Below, in pieces: positions 6,851-12,895 of a stretch of 12,895 nucleotides of DNA; position 1 is the stretch's first letter; each line of letters opens with the position of its first letter. The DNA is from Chloroflexota bacterium. GTDB lineage: Bacteria > Chloroflexota > Limnocylindria > QHBO01. Below the pieces are notes generated by a model, which searched no databases, was not told where the DNA came from, and saw only the letters and a list, made by a program, of their open reading frames with translations. The stretch is from the NCBI GenBank assembly GCA_024636135.1, contig JAGXHP010000061.1, positions 1 to 12,895 on the forward strand, read 5' to 3'. Position numbers and translations under genes: made by a program.

Positions 6851-7344
6851 GGACGGTCACGCGTCGGCAACAGATCGGATCTCAGCGGACCCTGCGGCCG
6901 GGTCGGCGAAGGTGGATTGGTGTTCTTCGGCGGTGCCTTGAACTGCTCGTGGCGGGAGGCGAGCACTACGAGGGCCACGGCACCTCCGCAGGCGCCGACG
7001 ACATCCGCCGCCAGGTCGGGCATGGACGGGGTTCGCCCGGGTACGCTGAGCTGGACGATCTCACACACGATCCCAAACAGGACTACCGTCACGATCGACC
7101 ACCACGCTGTCCGGTGAATGCCGAACCGGATCAGGGCGTTGCCGACGAGGACAGCAAGCACGCCGAAGTATGCGGCGTGCCCCAAGGACGTCACGTCAAG
7201 CCGCAGGCGGCGCCTTCCAATCTCCTCCGCGCCGGGCTGGAGGACGAGCGTGAGGATGATCAGGGCCCAGCACACCACGAGGATGCACGCTCCGACACGA
7301 GACGCCGCGACGTTCCTGCGACGCCTCTTGCTCTCCCGTTCCAC
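6847..7344 (-). CDS. VanZ-like family membrane protein
   Basis: The 165-aa protein has a basic N-terminus (KRRRR) and four hydrophobic spans at about 17-37, 52-73, 81-101 and 111-129. Between them lie the conserved polar residues of VanZ-like proteins: His56 in GHAAYFG, Glu95 and Gln98 in CEIVQLSVPGR, Arg104, Asp110, and ADVVGACGG (113-121). The tail (131-165) is Pro/Thr-rich and soluble. VanZ-like proteins have poorly known roles; some affect glycopeptide sensitivity and many sit in exopolysaccharide loci. GTG 7344 is chosen with AAGGTG six bases upstream. It is the first gene of the minus-strand group and overlaps the formyltransferase by 4 bases. A surface-glycan-linked role is inferred from context only. 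Confidence 0.8.
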   Translation of the reverse strand: MERESKRRRRNVAASRVGACILVVCWALIILTLVLQPGAEEIGRRRLRLDVTSLGHAAYFGVLAVLVGNALIRFGIHRTAWWSIVTVVLFGIVCEIVQLSVPGRTPSMPDLAADVVGACGGAVALVVLASRHEQFKAPPKNTNPPSPTRPQGPLRSDLLPTRDRP

Positions 7345-7427
7345 GCGCTACACCTTACCGTCTCCGCACGACATCGTCTCTCCTCGGGTAGGATGCGTCG
7401 TCACACCCGCCACCACGAGGGGCTTAC
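7345..7427. promoter_or_regulatory. Divergent promoter region between VanZ-like gene and glycosyltransferase
   Basis: These 83 bases lie between two divergent genes. Minus strand: TAAGGT (7357-7352) is a possible -10 only 7 bases before GTG 7344, overlapping the AAGGTG that may instead be a ribosome site. Plus strand: TAGGAT (7389-7394) could be a -10 for the glycosyltransferase, followed by AGGGG five bases before its TTG. No convincing -35 for either. Confidence 0.4.
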
Positions 7428-8624
7428 TTGCCAGTCGGCTCGCCAGCACATCGACTCCGACACTGCATGATCGTGGACAACTCCTACCCAGACGTCCGCG
7501 TGGAGCGAGAGGCGCGGGCGCTCGTCGCCCGCGGTCATCGCGTCGACGTGATCTGCGCGCGGGGCGGGACCGAGCCCCGGCACGAAGTCATCGACGGGAT
7601 CCACGTCCATCGGGTGCCGGTGCGGCGAGATCGGGGCGGTGCCCTCGTCCACCAACTGGGCGAGTACGTGGCGTTCACCGCATGGGCGGCGGCCGAGCTC
7701 CTGCGGCTGCATTCGAAACGGCGGTTGCACGTCGTGCAGGTGCACAACGTGCCGGACTTCATCGTGCTCGCGGCGCTGCCGGCGAAGCTGACGGGCACGC
7801 CGATCATCCTGGACCTGCACGACCTCATGCCCGAGTTCTTCGCGAGCCGTTTCAACGGGCGCATGGACAGCATGGCCGTGCGACTCGTGACCCTGCAGGA
7901 GCGCCTCAGCCGATCACTGGCCGACCTCGTGATCACGGTCACGGAACAGTGGCGGAGGACGCTGATCGAGCGGGGCGCGGACCCCAAGATCACCTACGTC
8001 ATCATGAACGTGCCGGACGAAGATCTGTACGCCCCCCGACCGCCGCGCATGACGGCGAACGATCCGTTGCTTGTCGTCTACCACGGAACGATCACTCACC
8101 GGTACGGCCTGGACGTGCTCGTCAACGCATTTGCGATTGCTCGGCGCCGCATACCGCTTCGCCTACTCCTCCACGGACGGGGCGAGCAGCTCCCGGAGAT
8201 CAAGCGCCTGATCCGGCGGCTCGAGCTCGCAGACGCCGTGACGCTCTCGACGGAACTGATGCCGGCGGTCGATCTGGCCGACATGATCGCGGGAGGTGAC
8301 ATCGGCGTTGTGCCGAACCGCAATGACGTCTTCACCGATGGCATCCTGCCGACGAAGCTCATGGAGTACGTGGCGCTCGGCGTGCCGGCGATCGTTTCGA
8401 GAAGCACGGCAACGAGCGCCTACTTCAGCGATGACATGGTCCGGTACGTGGATGCGGGTGACGAGGCCGCCCTGGCGGATGCGATCGTCGACCTCGCACA
8501 GGATCCCGCACGCCGCCACCTGCTTGCATCCAACGCTCAGAAATTCACCATCGGACATCCATGGTCGGCCGAGGCGGCGCGCTACGTCAGTCTCGTCGAG
8601 AACCTGGCGGCTGCGCACCGATGA
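7428..8624 (+). CDS. Glycosyltransferase, GT4-like (GT-B fold)
   Basis: The 398-aa enzyme should transfer a sugar from a nucleotide donor to a growing glycan at the cytoplasmic face of the membrane. The N-terminal acceptor half shows RHCMIVDNSYPDVRVEREA (11-29), VHNVPDFIVLAAL and DLHDLMPEFF. The donor half has LLVVYHGTITHRYGLDVLV and a C-terminal donor-site stretch DGILPTKLMEYVALGVPAIV (about 304-323), where the Glu of MEY is the conserved GT4 acid. No signal peptide or membrane span is seen. TTG 7428 is chosen because AGGGG precedes it by five bases; an ATG at 7467 lacks a ribosome site but would still keep the fold. The aminotransferase follows after 109 bases. Donor and linkage cannot be predicted. 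Confidence 0.85.
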   Translation: MPVGSPAHRLRHCMIVDNSYPDVRVEREARALVARGHRVDVICARGGTEPRHEVIDGIHVHRVPVRRDRGGALVHQLGEYVAFTAWAAAELLRLHSKRRLHVVQVHNVPDFIVLAALPAKLTGTPIILDLHDLMPEFFASRFNGRMDSMAVRLVTLQERLSRSLADLVITVTEQWRRTLIERGADPKITYVIMNVPDEDLYAPRPPRMTANDPLLVVYHGTITHRYGLDVLVNAFAIARRRIPLRLLLHGRGEQLPEIKRLIRRLELADAVTLSTELMPAVDLADMIAGGDIGVVPNRNDVFTDGILPTKLMEYVALGVPAIVSRSTATSAYFSDDMVRYVDAGDEAALADAIVDLAQDPARRHLLASNAQKFTIGHPWSAEAARYVSLVENLAAAHR

Positions 8625-8733
8625 CGCCGGTCGACATGAGGCGCAGACGCCACCGGTCTCCCCCCATTTCCAACCGGTCGGCGGGACGGCCCATCGTTAC
8701 CCGCTCGCGGTGACCAGCCGGAGGAAGAACCAC

Positions 8734-9831
8734 ATGATTCCAATTGCACGCCCACAGGTGGGCGAAGAGGAGAAGGCTCTCGTCTGGAGTGCCATGGAGT
8801 CCGGTCAGCTCGCCCAGGGGGCGCGCGTCCGGGAATTCGAGGAGCAGTTCGCGGACTTCGTCGGCGCGCCACACGCGGTCGCCGTGAGTTCCGGCACCAC
8901 GGCCCTTCACCTCGCGCTCTTGGGCCTCGACATCGGCCCGGGCGATGAGGTCATCACGGTCGCCTTCACGTTCACGGCGACTGCATCGCCGATTCTCCAC
9001 GTCGGCGCAACCCCCGTGTTCATCGACATCGAGCCGCGGACGTACACCATGGACGTCGACCAGCTGAAGGCGGCGATCACCCCTCGGACCAAGGCAATCA
9101 TCCCGGTGAGCCTCTACGGTCTTCCCGCGGACATGACGGCGATCACCGCGCTGGCGGAACGACACGGAATTCCGGTGATCGAAGATGCATGTCAGGCACA
9201 CGGGGCCGACCGAGACGGTCGGCGCAGTGGGAATTGGGGAATCGGCGCGTTCAGCTTCTATCCCACGAAGAACATGACCACCGGCGAGGGGGGCATCATC
9301 ACCACTGATGATCAGCAACTCGCCGATCGCACGCGACTCCTCCGCGAGCACGGCATGCGCGAGCGCTACCGGCCGGAGATCCTCGGGTACAACTTCCGGA
9401 TGACGGATGTGCATGCCAGCATCGGCTTGGGGCAGCTCCCGAAGCTTCCGGATGCCAACGCCCGCCGCCGCGCGATCGCCGCCCGGTACGACGAAGCGCT
9501 GGCCAGGGTCGTGACGCCGTTCGTTCCCGCCGGCGTGACGCATGTGTACCACCAGTACACGTTGCGCGTGGGTAAGGCCTCTGAGTTCGGCTCCCGCCTC
9601 GAGGCACGTGGCGTGGGCTCGAACGTCTATTATCCCGTCCCGGTGCATCGTCAAGCGCCGTTCCGCGCGCTCGGGCTGGCCGACACCGCGTTGCCGGTGA
9701 CCGAGCGGATGGTGGAGGAGATCCTTTCGATCCCAGTCCACCCGGCGCTGTCGGACTCGGACGTGGACACAGTGATCGATGCGGTCAACGATGTCGCACG
9801 CGAGCTTGGGCCTCCTCCTTCGGACAGCTGA
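8734..9831 (+). CDS. PLP-dependent sugar aminotransferase, DegT/DnrJ/EryC1/StrS family
   Basis: The 365-aa enzyme transfers an amino group, usually from glutamate, to a keto-sugar nucleotide. Family marks are MIPIARPQVGEEE at the start, SSGTTALHLALLGL (52-65), AFTFTATASPI, EDACQAHGA (150-158, Asp151 contacting the PLP nitrogen), and FSFYPTKNMTTGEGG (173-187) with the PLP lysine Lys179. A VYYPVPVHRQ segment follows late. Length is normal. ATG 8734 has GGAGG nine bases upstream; an open frame back to 8296 overlaps the glycosyltransferase and is not used. It probably shares a transcript with the glycosyltransferase. With the formyltransferase it could make an N-formylated amino sugar. No 4,6-dehydratase to make the usual keto substrate lies in the window, so either that gene is elsewhere or the substrate is a uronate-derived ketose. 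Confidence 0.9.
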   Translation: MIPIARPQVGEEEKALVWSAMESGQLAQGARVREFEEQFADFVGAPHAVAVSSGTTALHLALLGLDIGPGDEVITVAFTFTATASPILHVGATPVFIDIEPRTYTMDVDQLKAAITPRTKAIIPVSLYGLPADMTAITALAERHGIPVIEDACQAHGADRDGRRSGNWGIGAFSFYPTKNMTTGEGGIITTDDQQLADRTRLLREHGMRERYRPEILGYNFRMTDVHASIGLGQLPKLPDANARRRAIAARYDEALARVVTPFVPAGVTHVYHQYTLRVGKASEFGSRLEARGVGSNVYYPVPVHRQAPFRALGLADTALPVTERMVEEILSIPVHPALSDSDVDTVIDAVNDVARELGPPPSDS

Positions 9832-9850
9832 GGTCCGTCCTGGGGCAGTG

Positions 9851-9879
9851 TTGTTGCGTCAGCGACCCAGTGCGATACT
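9851..9879 (+). promoter_or_regulatory. Promoter of the zinc-ribbon/LysM gene (-35 TTGTTG, 17 bp, extended -10 TGcGATACT)
   Basis: TTGTTG (9851-9856) and GATACT (9874-9879) are separated by exactly 17 bases, and TG one base before the -10 (9871-9872) makes it an extended -10. The ATG at 9889 follows the -10 by only 9 bases, so a start point near 9886 would leave a leader of a few bases or none. No ribosome site is visible, consistent with a leaderless mRNA. This is the best-formed promoter in the window. Confidence 0.65.
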
Positions 9880-9888
9880 GTCGCCCCC

Positions 9889-10584
9889 ATGTCTGCTCCC
9901 GCCGCCGCCATCCCATGCGATCGCTGTGGCCGGGGTCCTCGGCCCGGGAATCAGACGTCGTTCGACTTCTGCACGGGCTGCGGGCTCTTCGTCTGCCGAA
10001 GCTGCTGGTCACCGACCGGGAATCGGTGCGTGGGGTGCATGTTTCCGGGCCGCAGTTCGGCCGACACCCCGACCATCCGCGACACCATTGCGCCGCCTCC
10101 GGCTGGGTCAGCAACGGGGAGGCTCGTTCCCGTTGGCCCGGGGCGGCGCCAGACCCCGCGCCGGCCAGTCGCGGCTTCGCAGTCACGCCCGGCCGGCCGA
10201 TCGATGTCCACTCGAGCGCTCCTGTCCTCCGTGGGCGCATCTGTCGTCGACGGGCTCTGGTTTCGCATCGGGCTGGCGACCCTCCTGGCTGTCGGTGCCA
10301 TCGCCATGTCGGGTGTGCTGGATCTCACCTCGCCGCCGCCCACGGCGCTGCCGTCGACCGGCGCATCGAACGGCGGGGGACCGGTGGCGACCACGGCTCA
10401 GACCCCAACGACGTCCGGAGAGCTGCGTCACACGGTGGTGGCCGGTGACACGCTGATCGACCTTGCCGATCACTACTACGGAGACGAGTCTCTGTGGCCG
10501 TCGATCCTCGCCGCCAACGCCGATCGCGTCAGCGATCCGGACAACCTCCAGGTCGGGACCATACTGCTCATTCCCGAACGCTGA
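9889..10584 (+). CDS. Zinc-ribbon, single-TM, LysM-domain protein
   Basis: This 231-aa protein has three parts. Residues 10-50 hold eight cysteines in four CxxC pairs (C10/C13, C28/C31, C36/C39, C47/C50), enough for two zinc sites. A low-complexity Pro/Arg/Ser segment leads to one membrane span at about 125-144 (LATLLAVGAIAMSGVL). After a Pro/Thr/Gly linker comes a C-terminal LysM domain (180-229: HTVVAGDTLIDLADHYYGD, then LQVGTILLIP), which usually binds peptidoglycan or N-acetylglucosamine polymers. There is no signal peptide, so the zinc domain should lie in the cytoplasm and LysM outside. ATG 9889 directly follows a strong promoter. The gene is convergent with cysS, 37 bases apart, with no obvious terminator. 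The domains are clear; the role (wall sensing or tethering) is a guess. Confidence 0.85.
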   Translation: MSAPAAAIPCDRCGRGPRPGNQTSFDFCTGCGLFVCRSCWSPTGNRCVGCMFPGRSSADTPTIRDTIAPPPAGSATGRLVPVGPGRRQTPRRPVAASQSRPAGRSMSTRALLSSVGASVVDGLWFRIGLATLLAVGAIAMSGVLDLTSPPPTALPSTGASNGGGPVATTAQTPTTSGELRHTVVAGDTLIDLADHYYGDESLWPSILAANADRVSDPDNLQVGTILLIPER

Positions 10585-10621
10585 TCATGAAGGCTGCCAG
10601 CTGCCACGCGACGACCGTGCT

Positions 10622-12043
10622 CTAGCTCTTCCTCCGGACGTTGGTCTGCTGGCCCGAGGGGGTGTCCCGGACGTCGACACCGAGCGCGGCGAGCTCGTCG
10701 CGAAGGGCATCGGATGCTGCCCAGTCGCGTGCCTCACGGGAGGCCGCGCGGCGCTCGAGTAGCGCGGCGACACCCTCCGGGAGCGGCGCCTTTGCGGCGC
10801 CGGGTGCGTCGAGCGACAGCCCCAGCACTCGGTCGAAGTCGAGGAGCAGCGCACGGCACTGCGCATGGGTCAGGCCCGAGTCGGATGCCACGGCCTGGGC
10901 GATTGCGATTGCCCGGGGAATTCCGAGGTCGTCGGTGATCGCTTCGGTGAAGCGGGCGCGGTGGGACACCATCGGCTCCGTGACAGCGTCGACCGGATCA
11001 TCCGGCGCCGTGGCTACCGCTCGGCGGAGGCGCCCCAGGCCAGAGGCGGCCGCGTGCATGGCGGCATCGGTGAAGTTGAGCTTTGATCGGTAGTGCGCCG
11101 TCAGCGCGAGATAGCGGAAGGCGAGTGGCTCGAAGCCGTTCGCGGGCAGGTCCGCGATCCGGATGATGTTCCCGGCGCTCTTCGCCATCTTGGCGTCGTC
11201 GAGGGTGAGGAACTCGCCGTGAAGCCAGGTGCCGACGACCCGATGGCCGAGCGCTCCCTCCGACTGGGCAATCTCGTCCTCGTGGTGGGGAAACTTCAGG
11301 TCGATGCCGCCGGTATGGATGTCGAACTGCTCGCCGAGGTGCTTGATGCTCATGGCCGAGCACTCGATGTGCCATCCGGGGAAGCCATCTCCCCATGGTG
11401 ACGGCCACTTCATGAGCCGATCCTGGCCCGCGCGCTTCCACAGCGCGAAGTCGGCCGGGTGGCGCTTGTCCGATTCGACCTCGACCCGATGGCCTGCCTG
11501 CGTCTCGGAGACCCGCTGGCCCGACAGCTGGCCGTACGCCGGAAAGGCCGAGACGTCGAAGTAGATCGTTCCGTCGACCTCGTACGCCAGTCCGTGGTCG
11601 AGCAGGCGCCGAGTGATGTCGATCATCTCGGGAATGTGGTCGCTCGCCTTCGGCATGAGGTCGACCGGCAGGATGTTGAGGAGCGCCTCGTCCTCCAGCC
11701 AGGCGTCGGTGTAGAAGGCCGCGATCTCGGCCGGAGTCTTGCCCTCGGTCTCGGCCGCCTGCTCGACCTTGTCCAGGCCCTCCAGGGCGTCAAGCTGGTC
11801 GTCGCGCATGTGCCCGACATCGGTGATGTTCTTCACGTAGCGCACCTCGTAGCCGAGGTACTCGAGTGTCCGATGCAGGAGGTCGCCGAACAGGTAGGTG
11901 CGCAGGTTGCCGATGTGGGCGTACTTGTAAACGGTGCTGCCGCACGTGTAGACCGAGACCCGTCCCGGCTCCAGTGGCTCCAGCGGCTCGGTACGGCGCG
12001 TGAGCGTGTTGTGCAGCCGCACCTCGGGCAGGGGATCACTCAT
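10622..12043 (-). CDS. cysS: Cysteinyl-tRNA synthetase
   Basis: This 473-aa class I synthetase attaches cysteine to tRNA-Cys. Signatures are YTCGSTVYKYAHIGN (32-46), where the usual HIGH is HIGN, GWHIECSAM (223-231), FPHHEDEIAQSE (251-262), and KMAKSAGN (285-292) in place of KMSKS. The zinc ligands expected from the E. coli enzyme are Cys34, Cys228, His253 and Glu257, all present. The C-terminal DALR-type helical domain and a short tail (DTPSGQQTNVRRKS) complete it. Length fits the family. ATG 12043 gives the standard N-terminus and lies 9 bases after a TACAAT -10. It follows a cyclic-nucleotide-binding-domain gene on the same strand by 45 bases. HIGN/KMAKS variants occur in a known branch of CysRS and should be active. 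Confidence 0.96.
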   Translation of the reverse strand: MSDPLPEVRLHNTLTRRTEPLEPLEPGRVSVYTCGSTVYKYAHIGNLRTYLFGDLLHRTLEYLGYEVRYVKNITDVGHMRDDQLDALEGLDKVEQAAETEGKTPAEIAAFYTDAWLEDEALLNILPVDLMPKASDHIPEMIDITRRLLDHGLAYEVDGTIYFDVSAFPAYGQLSGQRVSETQAGHRVEVESDKRHPADFALWKRAGQDRLMKWPSPWGDGFPGWHIECSAMSIKHLGEQFDIHTGGIDLKFPHHEDEIAQSEGALGHRVVGTWLHGEFLTLDDAKMAKSAGNIIRIADLPANGFEPLAFRYLALTAHYRSKLNFTDAAMHAAASGLGRLRRAVATAPDDPVDAVTEPMVSHRARFTEAITDDLGIPRAIAIAQAVASDSGLTHAQCRALLLDFDRVLGLSLDAPGAAKAPLPEGVAALLERRAASREARDWAASDALRDELAALGVDVRDTPSGQQTNVRRKS

Positions 12044-12052
12044 GGCCCGCGC

Positions 12053-12058
12053 ATTGTA
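12053..12058 (-). promoter_or_regulatory. -10 element of cysS (TACAAT)
   Basis: On the minus strand TACAAT (12058-12053) ends 9 bases before the ATG at 12043. This is the same spacing as the -10 of the LysM gene, and no ribosome site lies between. No -35-like hexamer is at 16-18 bases. It suggests a leaderless cysS transcript independent of the upstream gene. Confidence 0.5.
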
Positions 12059-12088
12059 GCGACGGTTCCCGGCTGAGTGGCCGGAGGG

Positions 12089-12511
12089 TCAGTGGACACC
12101 CTCGTGGTCGAGCGAGCGCAGCCGATGCGCGACGGTCTCGAGCACCTGGACCCGCACCTCGGGAAACTCGTCCATCAGCGTGTGGAATTCGCGGCGCGCG
12201 AGCACGAGCAGTCGGGAGTCGGTAGCCAGCGTGACACTCGCCGTCCGCGGACCTCCGTCAATGAGCGCGATCTCGCCCAATACCGCGCCCGGGCCGCGCT
12301 CGCCCAGCGACTCGCCGTCGCGCTCGACGCGGGCGTTCCCGCCTACCATCACGAACATCTCCGCGCCGCGCTCGCCCTGGGTCATGATGCGACGTTCGGC
12401 GGGCAGGTCGACGATGTCGGCGAGGGCCCCGATCCGCTCGAGGTCACGCTCACGAAGGCCGCTGAACAGCGGGACGGTGCGCAGGAGATCAATCTTCTCG
12501 TCGTGCGCCAA
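12089..12511 (-). CDS. Stand-alone cyclic-nucleotide-binding (CRP/FNR-type) domain protein
   Basis: The 140-aa protein is one CNB domain: LLRTVPLFSGLRERDLERI (9-27) forms the first helix, followed by the jelly-roll. The phosphate-binding cassette is VLGEIALIDGGPRTASV (77-93), retaining the Gly79-Glu80 and Pro88-Arg89 expected for cAMP/cGMP contact. The C-terminal helix runs to the end, and no helix-turn-helix follows, so it is not a CRP-type transcription factor. It may act by binding a partner. TTG 12511 is the only sensible start, with GGAG seven bases upstream; the frame stays open to 12841 but that extension lies antisense to the Nudix gene. It is divergent from the Nudix gene (84-base gap, TACCCT at 12551-12546 is a weak -10 candidate) and upstream of cysS. 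Confidence 0.8.
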   Translation of the reverse strand: MAHDEKIDLLRTVPLFSGLRERDLERIGALADIVDLPAERRIMTQGERGAEMFVMVGGNARVERDGESLGERGPGAVLGEIALIDGGPRTASVTLATDSRLLVLARREFHTLMDEFPEVRVQVLETVAHRLRSLDHEGVH

Positions 12512-12595
12512 GGTGGAACTCCGATCCTCGATGGTTTCGTGCGCTAGGGTAACGCGCCGTCCACCCGCGCGGAAGAGGGGAGTTGCGCCGCTACC

Positions 12596-12895
12596 ATGCC
12601 CGTCATGCCGCAACGCGACGTCAGCGCCGAGTTCCCGCTCACGCTGGGCGAGGATCCGAAGTTCTGCCCGGCCTGCGGCGAGGCAGTAGCGGAGCGCGTT
12701 CTCGAAGAGGACCATCGCGCCCGCCTGGTGTGCTCCCTCGGCCACATCACGTGGCGGAACCCGCGCGTCGTGGTCGGCACGCTGCCCATCACCGCGGGAA
12801 CGGTGCTCCTGGCGCGGCGTGACATCGAGCCCGCACGGCACCGCTGGACCTATCCGGCCGGCTTCCTCGAGGTGGGGGAATCGGTGCAGGAGGGA
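12596..12895 (+). CDS. Zinc-ribbon Nudix hydrolase (partial, 3' end outside window)
   Basis: The frame is open from ATG 12596 to the window end, giving the first 100 residues. The N-terminus has a zinc-ribbon-like group (C24/C27 in FCPACG, C46 and probably His50), followed by the WRNPRVVVGTL strand typical of this Nudix group. The Nudix box begins GFLEVGESVQEG (89-100), matching the Gx5E half; its REUXEE half lies beyond the edge. Related enzymes hydrolyse nucleoside diphosphate derivatives such as ADP-ribose or NADH; the substrate here is unknown. The ribosome site is weak (AGGGGAG is 14 bases upstream). A second in-frame ATG at 12605 is a possible alternative start. The gene is divergent from the CNB-domain gene. 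Confidence 0.85.
   Translation, partial: MPVMPQRDVSAEFPLTLGEDPKFCPACGEAVAERVLEEDHRARLVCSLGHITWRNPRVVVGTLPITAGTVLLARRDIEPARHRWTYPAGFLEVGESVQEG

Noticed and set aside
8621..8713. 30-codon ORF starting ATGA-overlapped with the glycosyltransferase stop
   Set aside because: Very Arg/Ser/Pro-rich with no recognisable motif and ending 20 bases before the aminotransferase start; the composition is what random high-GC DNA gives.
10585..10621. Possible bidirectional terminator between the LysM gene and cysS
   Set aside because: Only a short direct similarity (ggctgcc/agctgcc) is present; no stable stem or T-run on either strand.
12512..12841. Longer N-terminus for the CNB-domain protein
   Set aside because: This stretch is antisense to the Nudix gene, lacks a start with a ribosome site, and the CNB fold begins right after TTG 12511.

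Overview
The window is high-GC bacterial DNA (about two-thirds G+C by eye) with densely packed genes on both strands. The best taxonomic hint is the set of cysteine-paired SLH repeats (GC..(Y/F)CP(D/E)..(V/I)TR.Q) in the first full gene. I associate this style with Chloroflexota of the Limnocylindria type and with some deep actinobacterial lineages. The assignment is an inference from protein style; no rRNA or other strong marker is present.

Layout. Positions 1-2185 hold the last 41 codons of one secreted pectate-lyase-like protein, followed by a complete paralogue (SLH repeats, Pro/Thr linker, beta-helix lyase). The two genes end in an identical 129-bp stretch. Positions 2203-9831 form a glycan (surface polysaccharide) biosynthesis locus. 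It contains a sulfotransferase (-), a small membrane protein and a UDP-glucuronate-4-epimerase-like SDR (+), and a three-gene minus-strand unit (VanZ-like protein, formyltransferase, UDP-glucose 6-dehydrogenase). A GT4-type glycosyltransferase and a DegT/DnrJ/EryC1/StrS aminotransferase follow on the plus strand. Positions 9889-12895 are more general: a zinc-ribbon/TM/LysM protein (+), cysteinyl-tRNA synthetase cysS (-), a stand-alone cyclic-nucleotide-binding-domain protein (-), and the start of a zinc-ribbon Nudix hydrolase (+) cut by the window end.

How the genes may work together (inference). The dehydrogenase would make UDP-glucuronate and the epimerase UDP-galacturonate. The aminotransferase and formyltransferase could make an N-formylated amino sugar by chemistry like the Arn pathway. 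The glycosyltransferase would assemble the chain and the sulfotransferase would decorate it. The neighbouring lyase-fold proteins, apparently cell-surface anchored, could cut or remodel a uronic-acid-rich polymer. The most unusual observations are the exact 3'-end identity of the two lyase paralogues, the combination of formylation, sulfation and uronate genes in one locus, and the zinc-ribbon/LysM protein with a well-formed promoter almost abutting its start codon. I saw no CRISPR array, tRNA, rRNA, IS element or phage gene.
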